DNA of 15,475 bases from Desulfobacteraceae bacterium (GTDB lineage: Bacteria > Desulfobacterota > DSM-4660 > Desulfatiglandales > Desulfatiglandaceae). Positions within the stretch are counted from its first letter, which is position 1; each line of letters starts with the position of its first letter. The stretch covers positions 307,768-323,242 of the forward strand of contig CP070700.1 of the NCBI GenBank assembly GCA_020349865.1, given 5' to 3'. Under the pieces are notes generated by a model. The model saw only the letters and a program-made list of their open reading frames with translations. It was not told where the DNA came from and did not search any database. The position numbers were made by a program, and so were the translations under genes. Shown piece by piece: positions 1-6,075 of this stretch.

Positions 1-578
1 ACCAGGTATTCAGCCGCCCTTATAAAGCTCTTTCTTTCCTCCTCAGTAACAGGTTTTGATATCCCTCCAGGCAGCCCACAAACAGGATGAACCACTTTCC
101 CCCCTATTGCTTCTATAACACCTCTCAACCTTTTCCTTACCTCCGTGACTTTCGAGCCCACTTCCTTGCCGGCCTTGGCAATAACTCCCATGATATTCCT
201 TTGTCCGGCGGGTTTTCCTGGACCAACAACAAAGTCGGGACCGGCAAGAAAAAAGAAATGCAATATATGGTGTTCCGCAATGAAGGCATTGCACATCAAC
301 TCTCGTATCTTCTTTGCTGCTGAGGTTGGCTCAACCTTGAAAAGGTCATCAAGGGCCTTGGTCGATGCTATGTGGTGAGCTGTTGAACATCCGCCACAGA
401 TTCTTTGAGTTATTCTCGGCATCTCCTCGGCCGGTCTTCCTTCACAGAACTTTTCAAACCCGCGAAGCTCGGGAATTTGAAAATAGGTTCTTTCAACCTC
501 CCCTTCTTCATCAAGGAAGATCTCTATCTTACCATTGCCTTCCAGTCTGGTTATCGGGTCTATTGTTATCTTTCTCAC
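1..578 (-). CDS. mvhA: NiFe hydrogenase large subunit, MvhA type (partial)
   Basis: Large, NiFe-site-bearing subunit of a cytoplasmic group 3 hydrogenase of the MvhA/FrhA family, which exchanges electrons between H2 and a partner such as MvhD/heterodisulfide reductase. About 193 N-terminal residues are present; the rest, including the second CxxC ligand pair near the C-terminus, lies beyond the left edge. The start is taken as GTG at 578, preceded by a G-rich ribosome site. An in-frame TAG at 588-590, which is the stop of mvhG, rules out a longer version. The protein opens with ITIDPITRLEG, typical of the family, and has the first metal-ligand motif RICGGCSTAHH (C61, C64, H68). Later stretches such as AGPDFVVGP and HPVCGLPGG fit the Desulfobacterota-type alpha subunits as I remember them. 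It lies 9 bases behind mvhG in one operon. The middle Gly of RICGGC is less usual than Val or Ile. Family assignment is firm; the exact redox partner is inferred. Confidence 0.9.
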   Translation of the reverse strand, partial: MRKITIDPITRLEGNGKIEIFLDEEGEVERTYFQIPELRGFEKFCEGRPAEEMPRITQRICGGCSTAHHIASTKALDDLFKVEPTSAAKKIRELMCNAFIAEHHILHFFFLAGPDFVVGPGKPAGQRNIMGVIAKAGKEVGSKVTEVRKRLRGVIEAIGGKVVHPVCGLPGGISKPVTEEERKSFIRAAEYL

Positions 579-587
579 CCTGTCCCC

Positions 588-1568
588 CTATTCCGTTTTC
601 TTTCTTGTAAGAAGAGAGCCGGGCAGACTGAATCTGTAAAATGTCCCTGCCGGGTCTACAATGCCATCGAGTAATTTTGAAACCTCTTCCTCTGTCATTT
701 CCTCTTCTTCTTCAAGTCCCAATACTGATGCAATAATTGAAAGGGCTTTTACTCCTTGATCTATAGCCCCTTTGGCAGGACCCATACATCCCCTACACGG
801 CATATTAGCCCCAATGCATCTTTCCCCACACCCTGAGCGAGTAACCGAACCAAGGCAGATTATTCCTTGCTCAAGGAAACACTTCCAAGGGCTGAGTTTG
901 ATTTCGTGTGGTCTTTTTATTTCCTGTATTGAAACTCCCCCCTTTCTTTCCTCCGCCCTGGGGCAGGTATTACACAAAGGTTTATCAGGAGCAAGCACTG
1001 CTCCCTTTTCCGGTAACTCTCCCTTACGAATAGCATTTACCGCATTCATTATTAAATCGGGCGGCGGGGGACACCCTGGAAGGTAGTAATCCACCGGGAT
1101 GACGTGATCCAGGGTTTTTACGGTATCATGAAACTCCGGCAAAGTGAGTTCTCCAACATTAACGGCTGTCCGCTCCTGTGGAGTAATTTCCTCTGGATTA
1201 TTGACAGTCGGGACTTCCTTGTAAACCCTTTGCAGGATCGTATCTCTTGTATAGAGGTTTCCGAGCCCTGGTATCCCTCCCATATGAGCACAAGAGCCAA
1301 AGGCTACTACCAGCTGAGACTTTTGCCTTAAAAGCTTTACCATTCCCTCTTGGTTACCCAGCCTTACTGCCCCACTGATGAAACTCACTGCTATTTCACC
1401 ATCTTCAAAGGCCTCAATGTCATTACTCTTAGAATCCAGGATCATCGGCCACAGGATAATATCTACAGCATCAGCCATTTTCAGCAAATCATCATCAAGG
1501 TTAATGACGGCTTCCTCACACCCGCCACATGAAGCACACCAATAAAAGGCAACCTTCGGTTTAGACAT
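588..1568 (-). CDS. mvhG: NiFe hydrogenase small subunit, MvhG type
   Basis: Small, iron-sulfur subunit (326 residues) that passes electrons from the NiFe site of MvhA through FeS clusters. The start is placed at ATG 1568 (MSKPKVAFYWCASCGGC) because AAGGAGATAG sits just upstream (1571-1580). An in-frame ATG at 1610 would add 14 residues that do not resemble the family. Visible cysteines include C11, C14 and C17 (proximal-cluster motif WCASCGGCE), C93 (FGSCAHMGG), C166 (PGCPPPP), C199 and C202 (CNTCPR), C230, C238, C247, C251, C258 and C261. This agrees with three FeS clusters in COG1941-type subunits. A run of five Glu near residues 285-290 is followed by a short basic tail. It is cotranscribed with mvhA and divergent from mvhD, across a long gap holding nested inverted repeats. 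Family identity is clear; electron flow to the nearby MvhD is inference. Confidence 0.92.
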   Translation of the reverse strand: MSKPKVAFYWCASCGGCEEAVINLDDDLLKMADAVDIILWPMILDSKSNDIEAFEDGEIAVSFISGAVRLGNQEGMVKLLRQKSQLVVAFGSCAHMGGIPGLGNLYTRDTILQRVYKEVPTVNNPEEITPQERTAVNVGELTLPEFHDTVKTLDHVIPVDYYLPGCPPPPDLIMNAVNAIRKGELPEKGAVLAPDKPLCNTCPRAEERKGGVSIQEIKRPHEIKLSPWKCFLEQGIICLGSVTRSGCGERCIGANMPCRGCMGPAKGAIDQGVKALSIIASVLGLEEEEEMTEEEVSKLLDGIVDPAGTFYRFSLPGSLLTRKKTE

Positions 1569-1627
1569 TTCTATCTCCTTTCGTAGCAGTTCGTCTATCA
1601 GCGAACCCACAGGGAGGATAACAGGGT

Positions 1628-1711
1628 AAACGCGATTTATAGGTCCTGTACATCTTTTTATTATTCCTGTGCAACAATAATATACATGTTTTGAGAAAGA
1701 CCTATGCGTTT
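1628..1711. repeat. Nested inverted repeat upstream of mvhG
   Basis: Three pairs of arms share nearly one centre near 1670. AAACGC (1628-1633) pairs with GCGTTT (1706-1711), ATAGGTC (1639-1645) with GACCTAT (1699-1705), and TATTATT (1659-1665) with AATAATA (1676-1682). A four-base pair (ACAT 1650-1653, ATGT 1686-1689) lies between. The left side has five extra bases between the two outer arms. The structure ends about 60 bases upstream of the mvhG start, so an operator or mRNA leader structure is possible. Confidence 0.5.
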
Positions 1712-1747
1712 ATATCGTAAATTGGCTTTTTCGAGAACGAAAACCAC

Positions 1748-1760
1748 TATATCTGATATA
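1748..1760. repeat. 13-bp palindrome TATATCTGATATA
   Basis: Perfect two-fold symmetry (TATATC-T-GATATA) in the mvhG/mvhD divergent gap. It could be a regulator-binding site, but AT-rich palindromes of this size also arise by chance. Confidence 0.25.
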
Positions 1761-2117
1761 AAACCTCTACACCCTTTTCAAATATTACAAGCAAAGTATG
1801 ACACGCCTTAGCGCCGGTATTAGCCGGAAGGAACACAAATAGTGATTCAGCAATATCAAACAGTGTAATGACAGGGCCAAAAGGTTTGGAGATAGTCATT
1901 TCTGGTCACGGTCTCAAGCCCCAAAGCTATCTTAAAACATGTAACCGCCACCTTGTGGGTTAAAGCTGTCTCCATAAAACATTTTAATTTCTTTTGTGAC
2001 ATGTTTTTCCATTTAACAGAGGTTTTTATTGTATTGAGGGATTTGGGATTGACACACAACGGCCCTTACCCTTATAAATTTCCCTGAAAATCAATTTCAG
2101 ACGGCCAGATATGTAAG

Positions 2118-2162
2118 TAGAGTGTCTTCCCTGGCCCTGACCAGGACGGCCTTTTCACTCTA
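2118..2162. repeat. Inverted repeat upstream of mvhD
   Basis: TAGAGTG (2118-2124) is matched by CACTCTA (2156-2162), and inside it CCTGG (2130-2134) pairs with CCAGG (2141-2145). The whole could fold as an interrupted hairpin about 70 bases before the mvhD start. A T-run follows the inner stem only within the outer loop, so it does not look like a classical terminator. A leader structure or operator is possible. Confidence 0.3.
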
Positions 2163-2231
2163 ATAGTTAAATTACCGTCAGTGCCATTTTCTAATATCTA
2201 AAATCATGGAAGATATCAAGTAGGTGAAATC

Positions 2232-2663
2232 ATGAATACATTTGAACCAAAAATTGTGGGGTTTTGCTGCAATTGGTGTGCCTATAGGGCAGCAGATTTA
2301 GCGGGGTTAAGCCGCATCCGATATCCTGCCAACGTAAGGATAATCAGGGTAATGTGTTCGGGATCCATTGACCCTTTATATATCATTGAGGCATTGAAAA
2401 GCGGGGCAGACGGGATTTTTGTTGGGGGGTGACTTCTGGGAACCTGTCATTACCAGGCTGGTAATTACAAGGCCCGAAGGAGGATAATGCTTTTAAAGCG
2501 ATTGCTCTCCCAGTTGGGAATAGATCCCCGGAGGGTACGACTTGAATGGGTCTCTTCGGCAGAAGGACGAAAATTTGCCCAGGAGATCATTTATTTTACC
2601 AATGAGATTAAAGAATTAGGGCCAACCCCTCTAAAGAGGGATATTAGTTCTGAAGTTGCATAA
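2232..2663 (+). CDS. mvhD: MvhD-type hydrogenase iron-sulfur subunit, selenoprotein (Sec67)
   Basis: Small [2Fe-2S] electron-transfer protein of the MvhD/FlpD family (PF02662), which links an MvhAG hydrogenase or other donor to heterodisulfide reductase HdrA. The N-terminal half has C12, C13 and C16 (GFCCNWCAYRAADLAG) and C42 (VMCSGSIDP). At codon 67 (2430-2432) TGA stands exactly where the family has the first Cys of CHPGDC. The frame continues as U-LLGTCHYQAGNYKARRR, through LGIDPRRVRLEWVS near 95-108, to TAA at 2661-2663, giving 143 residues, normal for the family. The second Cys (C72) keeps the usual spacing. Reading UGA as selenocysteine is supported by a hairpin immediately downstream. 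Sec forms of this family (VhuD of methanococci, FrhD-like proteins of Desulfobacterota) are known. HP and D of the usual CHPGDC are replaced by LL and T here. The start follows AGGTGA. No hdr gene is in the window. A pseudogene with a nonsense change is the alternative, but the preserved downstream half argues against it. Confidence 0.88.
2433..2479 (+). promoter_or_regulatory. Bacterial SECIS element of mvhD
   Basis: The 47 bases directly after the in-frame TGA fold into one stem by eye: CTTC (2433-2436) with GAAG (2476-2479); GGG (2438-2440) with CCC (2473-2475), leaving T2437 bulged; CCTGT (2443-2447) with ACAAGG (2467-2472), one A bulged; and a perfect 7-bp apical stem ATTACCA (2449-2455) with TGGTAAT (2459-2465). 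The apical loop is GGC, with G at its first position. Bacterial SECIS elements lie within the coding sequence just past the UGA and need a short apical loop with an early G for SelB binding, so placement and shape fit. No energy calculation was run. Confidence 0.8.
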
Positions 2664-2776
2664 TCTGTTGAGATACAATTTCATATTGCTGGTTGTTCTC
2701 ATTGAAAGAAGAGAGTTAACGCCATGAAAATTCTTAAAATCCTTCAGGGATCGAAACAAAGGCGTCATAAAACTCC

Positions 2777-2805
2777 TTGACAGCCCCAAATAATTCCTTT
2801 AAAAA
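2777..2805 (+). promoter_or_regulatory. Possible sigma-70 promoter for the CoA-transferase gene
   Basis: TTGACA (2777-2782, full match) is followed after 17 bases by TAAAAA (2800-2805, four of six matches to TATAAT). Transcription would start near 2812 and give a leader of about 80 bases before the ATG at 2894. Confidence 0.4.
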
Positions 2806-2869
2806 AGGTGATACAATGTAACTATTTTGTAGCTACTTTCATCCCCCCAAAAACCCCTTTTTTACATGG

Positions 2870-2888
2870 CCTCCGGCCCGCGAGGAGG
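2870..2888 (+). promoter_or_regulatory. Small hairpin covering the ribosome site of the CoA-transferase gene
   Basis: CCTCC (2870-2874) is complementary to GGAGG (2884-2888), the Shine-Dalgarno sequence of the gene starting at 2894. Folding would hide the ribosome site. The stem is only five pairs, so this may be chance. Confidence 0.25.
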
Positions 2889-2893
2889 GACCT

Positions 2894-4081
2894 ATGAATT
2901 TATTTAAAAACCTCACCTTACTGTCGCTTGAACAGGCTACCGTTTTACCCTATTTGACGTACCGATTGGCCCATGACGGCATGCAGGTCATAAGACTGGA
3001 GCATCCCGTGTATGGGGATCCAAACCGTCTTATAGGCGAAAATGTGCTGGGTGAAGAGCGGATGAACGCCTATTACCTGTGCATCAATTCAGGCAAAAAG
3101 GCACTGACGCTCAATCTTGCAGACCCTGAAGGCCAAAAGATTTTCCGTTCTCTCATTCAGGAATTGAAGGTCGATATATTTGCAACCAATCAACTTCCCA
3201 GGAATTATAAAAAGCTGGGGATTGATTACGAGGCCCTCAAGGCCCTTAAACCGGATATCATTTGGCTGGGGGTTACGGGTTTCGGTCCGGATAGCAATGA
3301 GGCGGCATACGATCCCATTCTCCAGGCGAGATCAGGCTTGATGGACATGACCGGGGAAGAGGGTGGAGACCCCCAGGTACTGGGTATTCCCCTTCCCGAT
3401 ATGGGAACAAGCGAACATTCCTACGGCCTTTTAATGAAGGCTCTTTACAAGCGTGAGGCCACAGGAGAGGGTTCCTGCATCAATATGGCCATGTTTGAGT
3501 CATCCGTGTCATGGTTGACCGTGCCAATCACCCTTTCAACCCTAATTAACAAGAGAATTACTCGCAGGGGCAATACACATGAATTTTTCTGCCCTTGCTC
3601 TGTGTATAAAACGAGGAACGGTTTTGTTTATATGGCCGTGGGTAATGATCGGCAGTGGAAGTCCATGGTATCTCAAGAAATGTTTAAAACCCTTGATAAA
3701 CCGGAGTATGAAAAAAACACTGGCCGGATAAAGGACGTAGATAACGTGAACCGGGTAATCAATGAGAGCACTAAAAAACACACTTCAGAGGAATTGATTG
3801 ACCTGTTTAATTCCCTCACAATTCCCGTTAGCAAAATAAGTACCATTCCGGAGGTAATCGCCGATCCCCTGGTTGAAAGAAGGCTCCTCTATTCACAGGA
3901 CCCGGCCACAGGGACTAAGATCACCCTGCCGCCTCCCCCCAATATGACGCCATTTCTTGAGCAATTAAATCGCCAGCTTTCTTTTCCACCCCGCTTTGGA
4001 GAGCACAATCAGGAAATATACGGAAATCTGGGATACGCGGAAGAAGACCTTCAGGTGCTTAAAGAGAAAGGAATAATCTGA
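2894..4081 (+). CDS. Class III (CaiB/BaiF) CoA-transferase
   Basis: Moves CoA between acyl groups, typically from succinyl-CoA or another acyl-CoA onto a free carboxylic acid; cytosolic and usually dimeric. The 395-residue length is normal. The catalytic Asp of the family corresponds to D169 in GIPLPDMGTSEHS, the same number as in formyl-CoA transferase. Other supporting stretches are YYLCINSGKKALTLNL (60-75), with the usual N-x-G-K-K pattern, and WLGVTGFGPD (124-133). The start ATG has GAGGAGGG five bases upstream. The gene stands alone between mvhD and a repeat element that begins seven bases past its stop. With the molybdenum hydroxylase and mutase downstream, it probably loads the pathway's starting acid onto CoA. 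Substrate cannot be read from sequence. The first residues (LLSLEQATVLPYLTYRLAHDG) follow the family's opening pattern, with Glu-Gln-Ala in place of the common Asp-x-(S/T). Confidence 0.9.
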   Translation: MNLFKNLTLLSLEQATVLPYLTYRLAHDGMQVIRLEHPVYGDPNRLIGENVLGEERMNAYYLCINSGKKALTLNLADPEGQKIFRSLIQELKVDIFATNQLPRNYKKLGIDYEALKALKPDIIWLGVTGFGPDSNEAAYDPILQARSGLMDMTGEEGGDPQVLGIPLPDMGTSEHSYGLLMKALYKREATGEGSCINMAMFESSVSWLTVPITLSTLINKRITRRGNTHEFFCPCSVYKTRNGFVYMAVGNDRQWKSMVSQEMFKTLDKPEYEKNTGRIKDVDNVNRVINESTKKHTSEELIDLFNSLTIPVSKISTIPEVIADPLVERRLLYSQDPATGTKITLPPPPNMTPFLEQLNRQLSFPPRFGEHNQEIYGNLGYAEEDLQVLKEKGII

Positions 4082-4087
4082 GAAAAC

Positions 4088-4158
4088 TGTAACAGTTTAG
4101 CGCTTTGCAAAAAATCATTAGTGGATTATCGGGCCGTGGATATCTCTTTCAGAAGGGC
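4088..4158 (+). repeat. Left arm of the MITE-like element
   Basis: Outer 18 bp (4088-4105) and inner 28 bp (4131-4158) match the right arm perfectly in inverted orientation. The 25 bases between are only partly conserved (AGTG and A-runs shared). Confidence 0.8.
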
Positions 4159-4324
4159 AGCAACACAAATTCTTAAAAGCTTGTCGAACGCCCCCTTGGC
4201 CTTTTACAGGGGCGTGGAGCAGGCAGAGAGGACTACTGTTATTAAGGAGTCTGACTTATGGGGCTGTCCTGGGTCGAATTTTAAGGCCAATCTGCCGTTC
4301 AATGGAATGATGCAGTTTTTTGCA

Positions 4325-4386
4325 GCCCTTCTGAAAGAGATATCCACGGCCCTTTTTACACTATTTTCAAGCGCTAAACTGTTACA
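4325..4386 (-). repeat. Right arm of the MITE-like element
   Basis: Inverted copy of the left arm: 4325-4352 matches 4131-4158, and 4369-4386 matches 4088-4105. Its spacer between the two blocks is 16 bases against 25 on the left, so one arm has an indel. Confidence 0.8.
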
Positions 4387-4484
4387 TAAAACGAGGGGTG
4401 GAGATAAAAGTTTAATAGTAGCCTGCCCTTCTTTTTCCATGAAAAACTCCGCTTAGGACAATGAGGTAAACGCCTTGGACATAG

Positions 4485-4513
4485 TTGTGTTATTAAAACA
4501 GACTCCATATACC
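4485..4513 (+). promoter_or_regulatory. Weak candidate promoter for the molybdenum hydroxylase genes
   Basis: TTGTGT (4485-4490) and TATACC (4508-4513) are 17 bases apart and lie after the MITE-like element. They have three and four matches to the consensus hexamers. The spacing is right but the boxes are poor. Confidence 0.2.
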
Positions 4514-4575
4514 TCAGGGTTAAAATTGGCTCCCAAGACGGGAAGCCATAGAGGGTAAGGAGGGATCAGGCCGTA

Positions 4576-5457
4576 ATGGGGTTGCCCACATTCGAGTATT
4601 ATTGTCCTGAGACATTGCCCGATTTAGAAAGATTGCTTAATGAGCATAAGGACCACGCCAAGATTTTGGCCGGGGGAACTGACCTGCTGGTACGGATGAA
4701 GGGTGGCATTCAGAGGCCTGCTGTGTTGGTTGATATCGGAAACTTAGCGTCCCTTCAGGGAATTTTCCACGAGGAGGGAAAAGGCACTAAGATCCTGGCC
4801 GGCACCAAGATCGCTACGATTGAATCTTCCCCCTTGATTCAGGAGAAAATCCCTGGGTTATATCAAGCAGTGCAGCTTTTAGGATCTCCCCAGGTCAGGA
4901 CCATGGCCACATTGGGGGGAAATATCTGCAATGCCTCCCCGTCTGCCGAAACATTGCCTATTCTCATGGCTCTGGGCAGTGAACTGACTGTGGCGGGTAA
5001 TGGTTCAGAAAGAAGCCTTCCCATTGAATCCTTTTTCCTTGACTATCGCCGGGTTGACTTAAGGCCGGAGGAATATTTGAAATCTGTATTTATCCCTGAG
5101 CAATCGGATGTTGCAGGCAGTGCCTATCTATGCCGAATGTTGAGGCGGGCAATGGAGATAGATATTGTTAATGTAGGTGTGTGGTTTCTGATGGATCCGG
5201 GAGGTAAATGCCAGGAGGTCCGTATTGCATTGGGCTCAGTTGCTCCTATTCCTTTTAGGGCTCGAAAGGCCGAGGCCGCGTTAGTGGGCCAGCCACTTTC
5301 CGAGGAGAGGTTTCAGCAGGCTGGGGAGCTGGCCTCTGAAGAATCATCTCCTATTGATGATATCAGAGGGCCTGAGGAATATCGCCGTGCAATGGTAAGG
5401 GTTCTCGTAGCCCGAACTCTTAGTATGGCCCTCAAATCCCTTGTGAGACATAACTGA
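4576..5457 (+). CDS. Molybdenum hydroxylase, FAD-binding subunit (CoxM type)
   Basis: Medium subunit (293 residues) of a xanthine-dehydrogenase-family enzyme. It carries FAD and exchanges electrons between the 2Fe-2S subunit and an external carrier. The FAD-binding motifs are LAGGTDLL (31-38) and TLGGNICNASPSAET (112-126); the C-terminal CO-dehydrogenase-flavoprotein domain follows from about 185. It lacks the extra cysteine-rich 4Fe-4S loop of about 40 residues found in 4-hydroxybenzoyl-CoA reductase HcrB and is shorter than that protein, so it looks like an ordinary hydroxylase flavoprotein. The ATG has AAGGAGG about 12 bases upstream, an unusually long spacing; no in-frame start is closer, although TTG two codons later is possible. 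It is first of three genes in order FAD, FeS, Mo. Confidence 0.92.
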   Translation: MGLPTFEYYCPETLPDLERLLNEHKDHAKILAGGTDLLVRMKGGIQRPAVLVDIGNLASLQGIFHEEGKGTKILAGTKIATIESSPLIQEKIPGLYQAVQLLGSPQVRTMATLGGNICNASPSAETLPILMALGSELTVAGNGSERSLPIESFFLDYRRVDLRPEEYLKSVFIPEQSDVAGSAYLCRMLRRAMEIDIVNVGVWFLMDPGGKCQEVRIALGSVAPIPFRARKAEAALVGQPLSEERFQQAGELASEESSPIDDIRGPEEYRRAMVRVLVARTLSMALKSLVRHN

Positions 5458-5580
5458 ACAAATAAACGAACAAAGCACGCTGGGGATGAATAAAATAGGT
5501 GCCAGCCCAATGGTGCTGTTTTTCTAATTTTCTGGTTAATTCTATATGCCAGCCAGTGCAATTCAAAAAGGTAGTCAAAC

Positions 5581-6075
5581 GTGAAGCAAGTGATTGAATT
5601 GATTGTCAATGGAGAATCCTTTGAGGTTATTGTCCGACCTAATGACCTCTTGGTGGATGTGATCAGGGACAAGATTGGACTGACCGGAACCAAGAAAGGC
5701 TGCGGGGCAGGCGACTGCGGGGCCTGTACGGTCCTCATGGAAGGCAAGCCCACACTCTCATGCCTTACGTTGGCCATCTCCTGCCGGGGGAAGCAAATTG
5801 AGACCATTGAAGGTCTGGCGCAAGATGGGATACTGCATCCCCTTCAGCAGGCCTTTGTGGAGAAAGGGGCGATTCAGTGCGGTTATTGCAGCCCTGGAAT
5901 GATTCTTTCTGCCAAGGCCCTGTTAGGGAAAATACCCAATCCTGATCCCAAAGATATCAGACATGAAATGGCAGGCAATCTCTGTCGTTGTACCGGTTAT
6001 AAAAAGATAATGGAGGCCATAAGCGAGGTTGCTCAGGGGGCGTATAAGGAGGATCCGGAACGTGTCGAGATGTGA
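5581..6075 (+). CDS. Molybdenum hydroxylase, 2Fe-2S subunit (CoxS type)
   Basis: Small subunit (164 residues) with two [2Fe-2S] clusters that carry electrons between the Mo site and FAD. The plant-ferredoxin-type cluster is held by C41, C46, C49 and C61 (KGCGAGDCGACTVL and the later C). The C-terminal four-helix cluster is held by C100, C103, C135 and C137 (QCGYCSPGM and NLCRCTGY). Start is GTG at 5581 with AAGGT eight bases before it. The gene follows the FAD subunit by 123 bases, which contain a T-rich stretch near 5519-5535 but no convincing terminator. Its 3' end overlaps the Mo subunit start by 14 bases, implying translational coupling. Identity is certain at family level; substrate is not shown by this subunit. 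Confidence 0.95.
   Translation: MKQVIELIVNGESFEVIVRPNDLLVDVIRDKIGLTGTKKGCGAGDCGACTVLMEGKPTLSCLTLAISCRGKQIETIEGLAQDGILHPLQQAFVEKGAIQCGYCSPGMILSAKALLGKIPNPDPKDIRHEMAGNLCRCTGYKKIMEAISEVAQGAYKEDPERVEM

Larger units (their letters stand above)
1569..2231. other. Long divergent intergenic region without a convincing gene
   Basis: This gap of about 660 bases separates the minus-strand mvhGA from the plus-strand mvhD and must hold promoters for both. I see a nested inverted repeat on the mvhG side (1628-1711), a 13-bp palindrome (1748-1760) and another inverted repeat on the mvhD side (2118-2162). No clean sigma-70 promoter pair was found by eye. A 67-codon minus-strand reading frame at 1856-2059 has no ribosome site and no family I recognise, so it is not called. 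Confidence 0.6.
4088..4387. mobile_element. MITE-like element with long terminal inverted repeats
   Basis: A 300-bp non-coding element. The outer arms are a perfect 18-bp inverted repeat (4088-4105 against 4369-4386, beginning TGTAACAGTTTAGCGCTT). Farther in, 4131-4158 and 4325-4352 form a perfect 28-bp inverted repeat. Between them the arms are similar but not identical. Both sides are flanked by AAAAC (4083-4087 and 4388-4392), a possible 5-bp target-site duplication, though A-rich and thus weak. No transposase is encoded; the reading frames on both strands come from the symmetric sequence, as shown by the shared peptide RAVDISFRRAA in each. It lies seven bases after the CoA-transferase stop and 190 bases before the hydroxylase operon. 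A MITE mobilised by a transposase elsewhere is the best reading; the parent family is not identified. Confidence 0.8.

Noticed and set aside
1569..1610. Upstream ATG at 1610 for mvhG
   Set aside because: The extra 14 residues do not match the family and the AAGGAGATAG site belongs to ATG 1568.
1856..2059. 67-codon minus-strand frame, possibly a transposase remnant
   Set aside because: No recognisable motif, no ribosome site, and no terminal repeats around it. I could not support any family.
2232..2432. A 66-residue stand-alone protein or a nonsense-mutated mvhD pseudogene
   Set aside because: The same frame continues past TGA with a full family C-terminus, the TGA replaces a conserved Cys, and a SECIS-like hairpin follows at once.
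4121..4456. Reading frames on both strands (about 111 and 78 codons)
   Set aside because: They lie within the inverted-repeat element, share the peptide RAVDISFRRAA because of its symmetry, and have no ribosome site or known family.
5505..5540. Possible terminator after the FAD subunit (CAGC...GCTG then T-run)
   Set aside because: The stem is only four pairs with mismatches, and the next gene is an obligate partner of the same enzyme.
5313..5807. 164-codon minus-strand frame
   Set aside because: It is antisense to the FAD and 2Fe-2S subunit genes, with no family resemblance.
6029..6061. TTG start at 6029 for the Mo subunit
   Set aside because: It has no ribosome site, and GTG at 6062 has AAGGAGG at ideal distance.
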